Positions 49,401 through 63,025 are shown, counted from the first letter of the stretch. The stretch is DNA of 64,000 nucleotides from Pegea sp. RAD2-039 (GCA_034620365.1 JAQGEQ010000263.1:1612001-1676000); one strand, 5' to 3'. The notes: a model not told the origin generated them from the letters alone. Numbers and translations: made by a program.

Positions 49401-52400
49401 AACTTAACCTCGTTAAAAGTTTAACATTATAATTATTATTATAGTAACATTATAAATATTTGTTATTATAAATTATAATCATCTTTAAATTTTGAATAAT
49501 AATTTTTAATCCAGCATAGCGATTAAAATATATTAAAAAGTTAATAAATCAAAATTGAAGTTTATAACTTTTAAATAACTACAAAAATCTGTTACTATGA
49601 CTTTGTACTTAATAAACTTCTTAACAAAAATGGGTTTTACAACAATTTGGCTAATCCATATTATTCAATATTTGTATCAATTTGTTGTTTATCTAGTCAA
49701 CTGTCATTTGTTGGCTAACATCAAAGTGTTGATCAAGCAATTACGATTATGTACGTGACTGACTTCGTTGTAATCACTAGCTAAAATAAAAGTCCAAATT
49801 TTGAGATGAATTTATTTATGAAAAACAGTTAAGACAAACAAGAATATTATCATATAAGTACGCTAGCACTAAGCTAAACCCAAAAAACATTGTTTAAAGA
49901 AATGTCAATATTAGCATCAATGAATTTCGGTAAATATAAAAAATGTCAATTTTAGTAAGATACAATTTCAATCTGACTTTACTTGATTCAAAAAGGCTTC
50001 AAAATAAATAAGAAATATCTAGAAAAACTAAAATTAAGTTAAAGGAATATAGAAGCTTACTTTTATTTTCTCTATGTAAACATTTATAAAAAATTTTTCC
50101 AAATATCTGAGCTGAGTTATGATTTTCTAGCTAACTGACAACTAAAAAGTTTTAACAAATCTAATTATTAAAATTCATAACTCAACCATCTGATCAAATA
50201 ACAAGTGATTTACGAATCACGTAAATATCACAAACTATGTAAGCCTTCAAACAAACTATCAAATCAAATACTAGCTTTATTCATGAGGCTGTCTATCAAA
50301 AGTTTTCAAGTTTTATCATGATAGTGCAAATCAAATTCACTTTTCAGTTTTAAAAATATTTTGTATAAAACAGCAGGTAGTATATTACTAAAATGACATG
50401 CTGGGTCGATTACAAGCTTTTCTGAATGTACAACCTTCTTTTCTATACATTGGTGTGTTTGCTCCAATCTAAAATATTTAGCTACTATAGAACATAATAA
50501 CTAATCTATTTAGGTTTGAAGAAAATACGTGAAACTATTTGCTTAACCTTTAAATGGCCTTAAATTTCCATGTATCAAAACTTGTTTGACTTTTTCCTTA
50601 CAATTGATCATATTTCATTCAAAAAACTTTTTCCAATTTTTATTCAATTCTTATTAATTCTAAAGATTTTAAAAAGTTTACAAAATTTTATTCTGGAGGT
50701 TAAAGGAGACATAAAAATTCGTTAAATTTAAAAAGATTTTATTCAAACATGTTTATATCAAACTTTAGGGATTAGTCAGAAAATTTTTCTTGTTTGGAAT
50801 CATCGAATAAAAACAAAAAATAAATCTCATCACAAAATATTGGTAATCTCTTACGAAGGCTAATTTCATTAAGCACGTGACTAAGAAGCTGGAAACATAA
50901 AAAATTTTGTTTAAATAATATTAAAAGTCACGTGGACATATTTACACGTCTTTTTCGCGATTAATTTCGTGTTAAGATTGTGTGATGTCATCACCAACGT
51001 AGAAAATTGATTTTTACACAATTTTAGAGGATCAAACGAATTAAAATCCAAATTAAAAAGAATATTGATCTATCCTGATAAAAAGCATTAAAGATAGATT
51101 AATAAAAGTTTTATGTTTATGTACAATAGAAAATACTTAAAGATTTCTTATATGTAGTTTAATAATTTCATAAAAATGAATAAATTAAAATTCTCTACGT
51201 TTTAAAGAAACTTTTCTTTGAAACAGATGAAAATTTGAAAATTATCTTGTTGTGAACAAAACGCTTTATTGATCTAAAAATATTGTTTACTGAAAATGAT
51301 ATTTCAAAAGTAAAATTATACAAGAGTTTCTTGTATGTGGTCACTGCTACCTTCTATCAAATCAGCTGTTTCAACATTACAGCGAATTAGAAAAAACGTG
51401 TCACATGAAAAACCAATTTTTATAAATTGAAAATTTTGTAAGATTTTTTGAAAGTATATTTCTTCTGATGGTTGACAGTCTAATTAAATCCAATAATTAA
51501 AAGTTCTTTGATGTTAATGATAGCTCAATAAATGTCCATCATAAGAAGTTTTGCTTATTAGGAGTTGTTAATTTTTTATAGTTGTTTATACGTTTCATAT
51601 TTATTCAGTTTAACAATAGACCTCTTGAATACAGCAATTACTCAATAATTGCAGATAAAGAAATACATTTTAATATCTTGTTCAGCATATAAGATTTTCT
51701 TTGTTGATGTTGACTTAATAGTGCTTATTATTAGAAAAAGACAGAAAGCGTTTTACTGTTTTATTTTACTTAAGTTTCAACATATTTTCTCAGATGTTTT
51801 ATCTATTAGATTAGATTTTTCTTATAAAACATTTTGACAACAATTTTTATATTGTAAAAATAATCATTATAAATTTTTAAAACCTAAAAAAACAAACTTT
51901 AAACTAAATCAAAATCAATTTTCTAAAATGATCTGTCGAAAACGAAACTTAGGTTTGTAAGGATTAGTTATACTCAAGTAAATATCTTCAAATTTTATTT
52001 AAAGATCTCAAGTCGAAAGTCTTGATGCTAAAGTATTTGATTTAATAAATGTTTTAATAAAATTACAAATAAATAACTTCTCAGTTACATGACCTGCGAC
52101 AAATTAAATTGAATAAATTGTTGCTGTAGAAGATTGATTCACAGAATATATGTGGAAGGTTGGTGTTGAATTGTATCGAAAATACATTCAATAATAAAAT
52201 AAAGATAGAATATAAAGAAACTGTTAATGTATCAAAGAAAGTCTTTTAAATAGAAGCAGATGACCAAATGATGTAATTGGTAATTAACAAGTGTTGAGCT
52301 GTTTCCAATTCTTGTAAAACTGGATAATTATATATAAAACTGAAGTTATAAATTGTTTACGATGAAAAAAATAGTTTTTAAATTAGAACGTTTAAAATAT

Positions 52401-53096
52401 CATTTTCAATTTATTTGAAATATAATCATTAATAAAAAAAAGTTTCTCAAATTTCCTATATCATCTTAAATCAGTTAGCTGAACAAATTGAAGGCGAATC
52501 AAATACTTTATGGTATTTATAAACTTTAAAAACTTTTATAAGAAAGATGCAAAGCATAAACCTCACGGTTTAAACATCTTAGTAATCAATTATCAATCTT
52601 TAAATACATCTCAACGCAGAACTCCTTTCTAAAACCTAAAAAAAGCTTGTAGTTGACACCCAGTAAAAAAACTTCAAAACAAGAGCCAGTTAACTAAAGA
52701 TTTTTAGTGATGAATATGACTTAAATAGGAGCCTAGCCACTCAGCAAATATTTTGGTTATTTGCAAATACTTTAAATAGTAAAGCTTTTTTATCAGCAAA
52801 TGGGCGTTGCTATTGATCAAAGAGTTGAAGAAAGTAAATTAGACTGTAGATGAAGTTTTAGGTAACCATTTGATTAATCACCTAATTCTTATGTTGCTAG
52901 CAAGATTTTTTATTGAATAAACGAATAAATCTTCCTAAAAAAACTAGGATTCAACTCTTTCTCGTTGCTGATTGGTTACTGGTGTGAATTAAATTATTTT
53001 TTCTGAAATTGATTCAAAAATTTATTTTTATTTTATCAAAATAATTTGTGGCACTAAAAGAAGATTAAAAGTAGAAGATCAACATCCGAAGGTTTT
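40481..53096. other. Gene desert
   Basis: About 12.6 kb of AT-rich DNA between the 5' end of Frizzled and the 3' end of INTS4. Open frames (for example 40765-40968, 48590-48775, 51649-51837) are short and low-complexity. A locally GC-richer patch near 43000-43200 and a pair of CACGTG boxes 55 bases apart (50874 and 50929) are the only things that stand out. No coding, tRNA or tandem-repeat feature was recognised. Confidence 0.55.
53021..53026 (-). terminator. Polyadenylation signal of INTS4
   Basis: AATAAA on the minus strand, about 70 bases downstream of the INTS4 stop codon at 53097-53099. Confidence 0.5.
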
Positions 53097-56000
53097 CTAC
53101 TTGGTTTGAACTGACAATGAGATCGTATCTCCAATAACAATGACTCTTTCAGATCCACATCTTTGAGGATCTGTATCTTCTGCCAAATTATGATGTCCAA
53201 GGTCCTCATTGACTACCCGGACAAGGGCCACATCCACCGAGCATATGTCGGACCATTTTACATGGCATAGTTGAATCTAAACAAAATAATTAAAGATTTA
53301 GATGAAGATTAAAATGATTGAAGTTTGATATTCAAATCAATAATTCCAAATTTTCAGATCATAATCGAGGTTTTCGGTGATTTAAATGATAGAAGAAAGA
53401 AATACTTTAAAGAATACAATCGATTTTTTATATTAAAATTCGCTAAAATTTTATTAAATCGCAAACTAAACAAGAATTCCCCAAAAAAAGTCGAATTTGG
53501 TTGAAAGAATCAAACTAAACATCTGTAGATCAGAAAGTGAAGTAATTAATTGGATTTTAGACTAGTTTCAAGCTGTTTAAATAAATGTTGAGTGTTAAAA
53601 TAAACAAATAAAAATTATTAAATAAATATTCAAATTAATCGAAATGAAATCGAATCATAAAATTCTTCTGTCTTTATCAATTTGAAATATATTTATTGAC
53701 CGAATAAATTTGTAAAAAAAAATAAATTTGAAATAACTTTGTGAAAATAGAAATAAAATTAGCTAATTTGTAAAAAAGATATTAAGAAATTGTTAATTTT
53801 AGTAATTTAAAAAAATAGAATTTAAGCACGTAGCAAAACCAAAATTTGTTTTGATAATTTGAAACAATAAAGGCTTTTGTAAAAAAAAAAGCGAACAAAA
53901 GTAATCGAGTCATTTATTAGCTAGTAGATGAGTTTTGTTACAAAAAATTACTGAATAGGTGAAAAAAAACGGTAAATTATTATTGAAAATGAGAAAGTTC
54001 GAGTTGTAAGGTAATATAAAAATTATTTTATCATAAGAAAGTGTCTTCTAACTAAGATGACTCACTGTAGTAGTTATATGATGCTTGAAAGTGGAAATTG
54101 TTCTAATATCATGAGTTTGCAGGAGGAAGTATTGTATTGTTGAATCAGCATATGTGACTTGTATACTGTTGAATAAATGATTCATAAAGACATTAAGGAT
54201 GTTGATGACTTTGTAACTTATTATCTAATTAACTTTTTAAAGAAATAAAAGTTTAAGATTATAAAAAACTTTTCTTGTTTTTGAATTACAATAAATTTGA
54301 TTTGAAATAATTTAATTTTTTTCAAATGAATAAACTTCAAACCGTAGATTATGAATAGGATCAATTATATTTTCCACTATTGCATCAAACTGTAGCGGAA
54401 CTGAAAGCCCTGCTGTGAAAGTTATCAACGAATCATTACAAGGAACAGGATGTAAGATCTTTACACGAGCTTTTTGAACCTAAAAGATCAAATTATGAAA
54501 GATTATTTCCTCATTTGCCTAATTTATCGTCTTCATTTGATTAGTGTATCCTTAAAAAAGGAAATCAGTTCTATATCTGATAAAAACTCTATTATGTAAA
54601 TATAATCTGATAAATAAACAGCAAAATGAAAAGATATCAAAAAAGAGATGATTGAAATTACCGTGTTGTTCAGTTTTACATCAGATACGCTGTAATTGGA
54701 AAGTAAGGGTTGGAAAAACTTTACCAAAAGAGAAGGTTTTATAGAACCAAGTTTGCTAAGTAATTCGTTGAAACAAGTCCTTGTGAAAGAGTCGCAACAA
54801 GATAAAAGAAGTTTGTGCTCTTTCATGTAGTCATAGAGACGCTGCATCCGGAAAGACAATTCATCACAATATTTACGGAGATCTTCTCCACTACGCCACT
54901 TAGCGGAAGAATCTTCAGAAAATTTGCCGCTTCAAATTTAAAGAAAGTTTTAGTTTCGCCCAAAAAATATTTTTGGATACTACAATTTCGCCCAAAAAAT
55001 ATTTTTGGATATTACAATTTCGCCCAATCAAGTAATTTGAACTTTTTTATATTGAAGACTTACTTAGTTTTTAGTTCTTTTCTTTCTTTTGCTTCTAGCA
55101 CAAACAGAAGAACTTGGCCTTTAAAACGCAATTGAAGAATAAGTGCGATTTCATAGCAACTTAAACCGATGTAGAGATATTGCAGCTAAAGAAATAAATA
55201 TTTAATTAAACTTTATTTAAATGAATTTGCAGCAAAATAAAAGTTTCCACTTGATAAATGTATTTTCAAATTAATCAAAAATCTTATTTCATCAACAGAA
55301 AAAAAAGATTTAAGAAAAACTAGAAAGCAAATTACAAAAAAAAATATTTTGAGAATCTGTTTATGTGATCAAAAAATTATAATTATTCAAAATCGAAGCA
55401 TTTACTACAAATAACACAAATATATAAATGTTTAAAGATATCTCAACTGACTTTGTAAGTTAGCTCAATGATTTGTTCAGCTACTTGCTTCAACATGTTT
55501 CGTGAATCTGTTCGACCAAAATTTGACCAATCTTTCTGATCTACTGACTGAAAAGATTTGAATATTTTTCAGATCCAGTTGAAGATTTTGCTGTGAGATA
55601 GTTACCTTGTAGAGTAATAGTTGGGCTTGTAAGAAATCCGCCATACAATCAGCTGTTGAAGAAAATTTAGGAGCAAATTTAGAGATGTTTGTTAAATCTT
55701 CAATTGCAGATTTTAAGATCAGTTTTTGTTGAGTTGTATCTTGGACCTAAAAACAAGATGTTGGAAATTGAGGATGATTTGAGTTGTGAGTCGAGTCACC
55801 TGTAAACTGTTGATTCTTTGTAAAACATTCACTAAAAATTGCTTCGATTTTGAAGAAGTATTTGAATCAGGTTGCTGTATATCACCGATATCAAGACCTG
55901 ATGTAAATGTCACCATCTAAATATTTACAAATAAAATATCGAAGTTATCTTTCAAGATTTCAGGACTACTTTCAAATCAGATGATTCTAGTGGGTTGTTA

Positions 56001-59000
56001 TAGCAACCACTAAACACAAAGTTTATTTAGATCCTTGTAAAAAGATCATTAAACAAACGTTAATCAGGTAGGAACTGAACCAGTAACACCAGGACACCAT
56101 ATTTTGTGTTACTTATTGAGTATCTTGACTTGTAAAATCATAATCTCAATCAGCTATCTCGATTGTAGTGTGATTGGTCTTCAAATTGTAAACAAACTTA
56201 CTTTGATGCCTGGTGGAACCAACTCAGGAATACTATCACTTAAATACTGGTAGTGTCTGGTCACGTGTTCAGGAAACAATTGGTTCATTTGCGGACATGT
56301 TTTGGCAGCATTGAACACGAGGATCAGGACTGCTATATCTGTAAAAGATCAAGATAAGGATGCAATTGATGATCAGATGATGAAGATTACAATTGGGATC
56401 ATCCATCTGAGGTTCTGAGGAGTCAAAATAGGGATGACAAGAAAGTAGTTGAGAGGTGAGGAGATATGTCAGCTCAGCATGGTGCTCTCCTAACATCTTT
56501 TGTGTCCTAAGATGAAGATCAATTAGACAATTTGGTGATTGATAACAAAAGTCTCAATTTTTAAAAAATGTCGAAAATGTGAGTTAGATGTCACGTGACT
56601 AAGCAAAGAGTTTTTACTTCCAGATAGAGACACGATCTTGTGGATACTTGTTGAGGTTCTTTAGCAACATCATCACTGTATCATACAAGCAAGCTTTTGA
56701 TACTAATCTAGGAAGAGATGAAGAGTTAGTTGTGATGTCACTAGTGGTTCCAGGAGCTACCTGCAGCTGCTCAGGAGTTCATGGATTCCACGACGGATCT
56801 CAGGACATGCATCCTCCATCGCAAAGTGGACGTTGTCAAGTTGATCTTCCATGATGACTACTTGCTGATGAAAAGATCAGAAGATGAAGATCAGATGAAT
56901 AAAATGATGAGAAAGATCAGAACAGAGATCAGAATAAAATCAATTAGAGATGAAGAAAATCAAAAAACATCAGAAGATGAAGGAGGTTAGATAAAGAAGA
57001 TCAGAGGATGATGAGAAGAAGACACTTACATCAACAATTTTATGAATAGAATTGACAGCATTCAATCGAACCGCTTCAATTTCATCATTCAAACAATCCA
57101 CCAAAAAGTCAACAACCGCCTAAAAAAGTAGAAAGATAAAGATCAGATCATAGATGAAGATCAACTGACTTGAGCAAATGCCCGATTGCTTCTTTGAGAC
57201 GCTAACTCCGTGAGAGAGTCCACTGATGTTGATCTCACTTCTATAAGATCATTTGTAAATTTCTGAGTCATCTACATCATCTACAAACCCATCATCTCAT
57301 CTTCTAGCCCATGTACAAACGCCCCACAAGCCCCACTATTCATCAAGGTTGTAGTCTCGATGTTGACATCACGTGATGTTGTGTCTTCTCCCCATTTCTT
57401 CCCCGTTGAAAACTCATCAAGGAGTCCCTCCTTTGCTTGCTCATTAAGCGATTTTTTGCGCTGAAATCCAGTGATTTGATTGGTTGTTTAGTGCTTGATC
57501 TTAACCAACTTACCTTTAAGTCAGACATCAACTTTTTGTGAAGAGTTTGAAACACAAATGAGTCACTGACTCGATGCATTGATCCTAATAACTTTGCTGC
57601 TTCCGTGCGCACCTGTATGACGTCATCAAATGAGTCACGTGGTTTTCAGGTGAGGAGAAACTCACTTTTCCCGAGCTGTCATTCATTAAATTACAGATCT
57701 TTGCGAAAGAGTCATCTACAAGTCGGATCTCTTCATCAGTGTAAGGAGCTGGGACTTTGCTGAGATTAAAGATCAAATGTTAACGGAGTTACACATTGAA
57801 GTGAACTGACTTTTCAGGGTAGATGTGGCTGATAATCCAAACAAGTTGAGAGGCAATCAATCGAACTTCCTCATAATCGTCACACATTGCTTTACAAGCT
57901 TGATCATAAGCTGAAAGCTCCAAGATTTGTCCTCTGTGATGCATCAGAATCTAAAGATTGTCGACAATTTTCAATTATTTGTTTAAAATTCATTTATTGG
58001 GTTATTTTGAAATAAATTTACATCAAAATTAGCAAATAATCAAATGTGGGGCACTTACTAGAGCTGATAAGGCGCTGCATCTGACTCTAGGATCAGAATC
58101 AGTGAAGTAGTTAGAGACGATGTTGTGTAGATTTTTATGAGTTGATGTTGACTCGACAACTTTATTCATTTTCAATTTGTTACTTTCAAATGTGCCAATT
58201 GCTTTCAAACAAACGCATCGAATCTATAAAAAAGTTAGTAGAAAAAATTTTTATAAAAAGAAATTTACTTTTTAATTATTTAAAAATTTATTTAAACTGA
58301 TTATATTTGAGACTTTTTTATTTATTTTTCTAATCTTATTGTGCTGTGTTTGTTATAAGAACTTTATAATTTGTCTTCATCAGTTATGCTTTATTCCATA
58401 AATAAATAAACAATTTTACATTTACAAAAATATCAAACTTAATATATATAATTACAATCATTCACTGAGAGTTAAATAGTTAGAAAATATTATCAATTAA
58501 TTACTTACTTTGTGTCTTGTATCACACAGGTTGTTATAAGCAACAGAAATCAACTTCTGATGTACTTCAGGGCAATCTATCTTCTCAGATAAAGAAATAA
58601 CAGTATTCCATAACTGAACAAGCACTTTACCTGAAGCTAAATATAAAATTTTCAGTTTATTGTATTACAAGCAACTATATAATTAGTTTATTTATACTCT
58701 ACTCAAGTATGCTACTTTTTTCAACTTACATTCTTTGTTAAGTAGTACAACAAGATCTTGTAGCGTTTGAGTGAAATCGTACCCAACTGTCAGACATAAA
58801 GACTCAAGAAGCCATAAGATTTTTACTCTCACATCTGTGTTGTCTTCATTAGAATATCTTTTGAAAAGAATCTTTATACACTCGTGTGCTGAGGCAAGAG
58901 GTACTGGCAATTTTCTGTAAAAAATTATCTCATGTAAACACAATAGTACTTGTGTTTGTTTAAAAGTTGAAGATATCACATGAATAATATGTTGTTAAAT

Positions 59001-59437
59001 TTAAACAATGATTTATTATTGAAGTGTTAGAAAATAATTTTGATGATATCAAATCAAGTTTGACAAACATTCTGTAAATAGCTTATAACCTGATACTCAC
59101 TTAGAAAATCTAACAAGCAAAATTAAAACCCTGTCAGAAGGTTTCCCAGCTAATTTAAACTTGATAATGTCAGGAACAGCAGCAACTTTACTCAGTTTCA
59201 GAGTTTTATCCTAAAAATGCAAATTTATTACTACAAATCATGAATAGTGCAGCTCTTATAGAAAAAACAGAACAATATAAAAAATAATGAAAGGTCATAA
59301 GTACATAAGTTTATAATTAATAAATATATTAATAAAATAAAATCAGTTATTGTTCAAATTCATACTTTTGGTTTGCTGCTTTCTTGTATTACATGGCTAA
59401 ATTCTTCATATGCTCTTTTCTTTAAATGGACAGCCAT
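53097..59437 (-). CDS. INTS4: Integrator complex subunit 4
   Basis: Scaffold of the Integrator cleavage module (with INTS9 and INTS11), which processes snRNA 3' ends and terminates paused RNA polymerase II in the nucleus. Twenty-three exons close in frame to 977 residues (human protein about 963): 59366-59437, 59101-59210, 58730-58914, 58509-58636, 58059-58223, 57811-57950, 57666-57759, 57514-57612, 57289-57460, 57170-57240, 57030-57119, 56761-56864, 56618-56707, 56391-56506, 56202-56338, 55800-55916, 55606-55746, 55452-55547, 55064-55185, 54662-54929, 54343-54479, 54066-54165 and 53097-53276. It starts MAVHLKKRAYEEF. HEAT-repeat landmarks include SDPRVR, EEIRLVDDSFAKIC (about 276-289), AAKLLGSM (303-310), SGACGAFVHGLEDEM (373-387) and NKYPQDRVSIWK. 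The C-terminal region (FTAGLSVPLQFDAIVENI, QVTYAD) also matches. Many introns in the middle are about 50 bases; those at both ends are longer. Confidence 0.97.
54954..55027 (+). repeat. 32-base tandem repeat in an INTS4 intron
   Basis: Two 32-base units (54954-54985 and 54986-55017) differ at one base and are followed by 10 bases of a third. Each contains the near-palindrome CCAAAAAATATTTTTGG, so a hairpin is possible. It lies wholly inside the intron between the exons ending at 55064 and starting at 54929, with no effect on coding frame. Confidence 0.93.
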
Positions 59438-61060
59438 AATTAATCCTTGATTCACAAAAAAACAATTTAATAAACTTTTAAATTGTTAAAGTTCCGGAAA
59501 TTTCAATGATTTTCAAATAATAAACTTGATATTCTAAGATATAAGCACTAAATCAAAAACTAAAATAAATGGTTATAAGTAAATAATAAAATTAATAAAT
59601 CAAACATATAGTCATAAAATACTTAATAATTCAGATACTATAAAATTATAGAATTAGAAAAGTTATTATAACAATAATCAAATTATTAAACAATCAACTA
59701 AACAATCATAAATATAATATCAAATAAAAACTAAGATCTCTATTAGTACAAATATCATAAAACTAAAAAAAACTTTTTTAAAAATTTTTGCCTAAATTAA
59801 AATAGAAAATTATATGGCAACAACTATTTCAAAAATTATATTTTCAATGAAATTAAAAAAAAAAATATTTTTATTAGAGATTATATAACATGTGTTAAAT
59901 TGTTGAAGGATTACCAGAAATTCTAATAATGAAAAGCTTATAAAAGGTATCATTGAATAAATCTTATTTTAAAATATTCTAAATTGTATTAAATAAAAAT
60001 TTTGAGGTATGCAAACAAAACATATATTTGTATTTATAAAATATTTTGACCAAAGCTCAATATATATTCTATAAAAATATTCACTGACAGTTTTGGCTTA
60101 ATGATTTTATGTTTTTATCAAATTAAAAAATGAATATAAAAGTTAAAATTATACATATCAAAATTTTTTGAAAATATCTAATTTAAATTTTTCTAATGTC
60201 AGTTTCTTATATTTTTGGTTTATTGTTAAATAAATTAAAAAGTTTCAGAAAGGCTATAAAAATTTTAGGTATAATCAAAAATAGAATTTTGTTTAGAGTT
60301 GTTATGTTATTATAGTTATTATACTATACTTTCTTTACTTTTAAGGTTTTCTAGCTTTTTTTAACTTTTAACTTTTAGCTTTTTTTATGTTTTCTTGTTA
60401 ACGCACATTTAAAATGAATTTAAACAAAATTTTCGTTTTAATATTAGTCCCGATCTACGGAATAAGATTTATATTTAAGTTAAAAGATTATTTTATTAAA
60501 TTTTATCTTATTACTGAAAAAAACCAATTGCTCAAAATTTTACGATTATATTAAAGAATTTTACTTGTCTTGATTACAAAAAAAAATTATAATACTTTCC
60601 AGTTGATGACTTTTACTAAATTAATTTTTTTCAGAATGGCTTATAAATTTTGTAAATGTCAACATATGTTTATCGAGCGTATTTTTAACACTTAACAAGA
60701 AGTATAAGCGCAACCGTTGTACATTTTTTAGTTCTTTGAATTAGAAAAAGCTTCTTAGTCAAAAGTTTAATAATCTAGCTGTTTCAAATTCCGACTAAAA
60801 AATAATACATAAAAACATGATTATACAGTTACAATAACATTAAAAATGAGTTATTATCAGAATTTGTCATCTCTAAACCTCAAACTAAGTTAAAATGTTT
60901 GCAATATCATAAAAATAATAGTGAGAAGTATTCTGCAACGTCATATCATCTAGCTTAGTTTGCTGAAATTGTAAATGTTTTTCAAATAAATTGTTATTTA
61001 AATGATTTATGCAAAAAAGTACATTCAGCATACAAAAGAAGAACAACTCAGAAGAGATGA

Positions 61061-61300
61061 ATAGATAGAAATACTCTAGTACCTGACAGTGATCAAACAG
61101 AAAACGAAGCTACTTCATCCAAATATTCGAGAGATATTTTCAATGTTGGCAAACCAAACATCTTAGAATCAAATAATTCTTACATAACGTCTGAAGTTGA
61201 ATCTCCAAATAACAAGGAATCAGTAAATCACACTTTAATCACTACATGTAATGATAATACCTCTTTAAGAGAGCTTGATTCAATTGTAAGAAGCAGCTGA
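61061..61300 (+). other. Unrecognised open frame, possible relic exon
   Basis: Open from just after an upstream TGA to TGA at 61298-61300, giving a hydrophilic translation that includes VPDSDQTENEATSSKYSRD and SPNNKESVNHT. Composition is unlike the poly-Phe/Lys translations typical of noncoding DNA here. No start codon or family was identified. It may belong to a decayed element together with the minus-strand remnant near 61900. Confidence 0.25.
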
Positions 61301-61867
61301 CAGTAACGGAAGTAACAACGGTACACGCTACGAGCAACACCACAATCGGCTACAGAATGAATTAGGTATGTAAAGTAGTAAGGGATGATATATTTTTATG
61401 TTACCCAATTCAATTATACCACACTATGCAAGCATCAAATACTTCTCCAAAACTTCCTACTGCTCCTTAATATATATATCGATTTTTGAACTTAAAGCTT
61501 TGAAATTACTGGACAAAGCTTGATTCAGAAATTAGTGGCTATAAATTAGTATTTCAAAGGAGTAATTTGCCAACAAAAGTATTAATTGATTCAAAAAATG
61601 TTTCGATAGATTTGAAGCTTAAAACACGGCTATTATATCTCAATTACTTTATTGGTAATTGACCTGCTACTTTTGATGTGACTATTCATCTGTTGCTTGA
61701 AAGAAAATATGTTCGATACACCGAGAAATAGCGACAGAATTAACGATAGATATACAGTTTATTTCCATTTAGCAGGCATATTTTGACTGATTAAGCTAAT
61801 GCACAAAAGGCATACGACTCTTTTACAGAAGTGTGACTAAAATTTGATGGTTATGGAAGCTTTATCT

Positions 61868-62010
61868 TCCTTTTGATGTGTTTACCTGCAGCGTCTACTC
61901 TAGCTTGGCTAACATAAAATACTGCTGCATTGTTGATGCTTCTTCTCCATGCTGCACAATCCACTGCAAGCCTATTGATGAAGATGTTTATTTCGCTGTT
62001 TCAAAGAGAG
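61868..62010 (-). pseudogene. Possible non-LTR retrotransposon remnant (reverse transcriptase C-terminal tail)
   Basis: One minus-strand frame reads INIFINRLAVDCAAWRRSI and continues NNAAVFYVSQARVDAAG. The LAxDxxAWRRxI core resembles the pattern often found after the reverse transcriptase domain of LINE elements. Frames on either side are broken by stops and no polymerase motif was seen, so if real it is a dead fragment. This is a tentative call from a short motif. Confidence 0.25.
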
Positions 62011-63025
62011 TTTTACTAGGTCTTTGCACCTCTTTTTTGGATACAAAATTTAAATAATAATAAAAAGATCGAAAAATATTGCCTATGGTCTTCAGTTTAT
62101 CAACAAGTTTGCCTATCAAGCAGGTGTCTTATCTCACTTTTACAGTTCTACTAATCAAAACAATTTATCAATTCGAGTCACTGACGTTAGTAGAGTAAAC
62201 TTAGAATTTAATTTCTATTGAAACTTCTATTAGCTTTTTCAAAAGTTGTTTTTTGTGACATCAAAAATACTTTATAAATTTTGTATGTACGGTGAACAGC
62301 TTGTTTTTGAATTGTTTAATGTTTAATGATAACACAAATGCATGTTTACAGTTCAAAGTTTTGGGAAATTTATTTTGCAATTTATAAAAATTGAACTAAT
62401 TAGTTTATCATTTACAACAATTGTCTTTGATAAAGAATAGTTTTAGGAATATAATTAATATTCTGCTGGTAATATTTACTCAAAGTACGATTTAGTATCA
62501 ACATTTTGATGTTTAAGTCAAGAAAACTTCATTGCTATGGATAAAAAAAGAAAATAATTCGCTATGTTGAATATTTTTCAATCTTAGGAGCTCAGAAGAG
62601 TTAAAAAAGATTCAAGAAAAAAATCCAACATAAACCAGTATGACTTATACTAAAGAAGATATCAGTTAAGAAATTAAATAAAATGTAATTATCAGAAAAT
62701 TGATCTTTAAATAACATTACAAATTAATTAGATCGTAAAACTAAACAGTTTCAGATATCAAAGAAATACCCATATATATTTTTGATGTATTATTTATTTG
62801 TTAATCAGGAATAAACGATAGAATGATTTTTAATCAGAAATTTTTAACACACGAAAAAACCCAGTTTTGATTCAAACAAGTTAATAAGAACAATAATCAT
62901 CGAATTTTTAAAGATAAACTGCAATAAACAAAGCTCCGCTGATATAAGGTCTGCAGAAAAATTATAAGTGTAAATACTAATAGCAAACTTTTCAAGAACA
63001 AAAATATTTAAAACTACTTCTATAT

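Larger units (their letters stand above)
59438..63025. other. Intergenic region between INTS4 and the cathepsin L gene
   Basis: About 3.6 kb. From 59500 to 60300 it is extremely AT-rich. At 61061-61300 (+) an 80-codon frame stays open with a mixed, Ser/Asn/Glu-rich translation and a TGA end. At 61868-62010 the minus strand shows a possible retrotransposon remnant. Neither could be linked to neighbouring exons. Confidence 0.5.

Noticed and set aside
56648..56990. Plus-strand open frames
   Set aside because: They lie antisense over INTS4 exons 56618-56707 and 56761-56864 and flanking purine-rich intron sequence.
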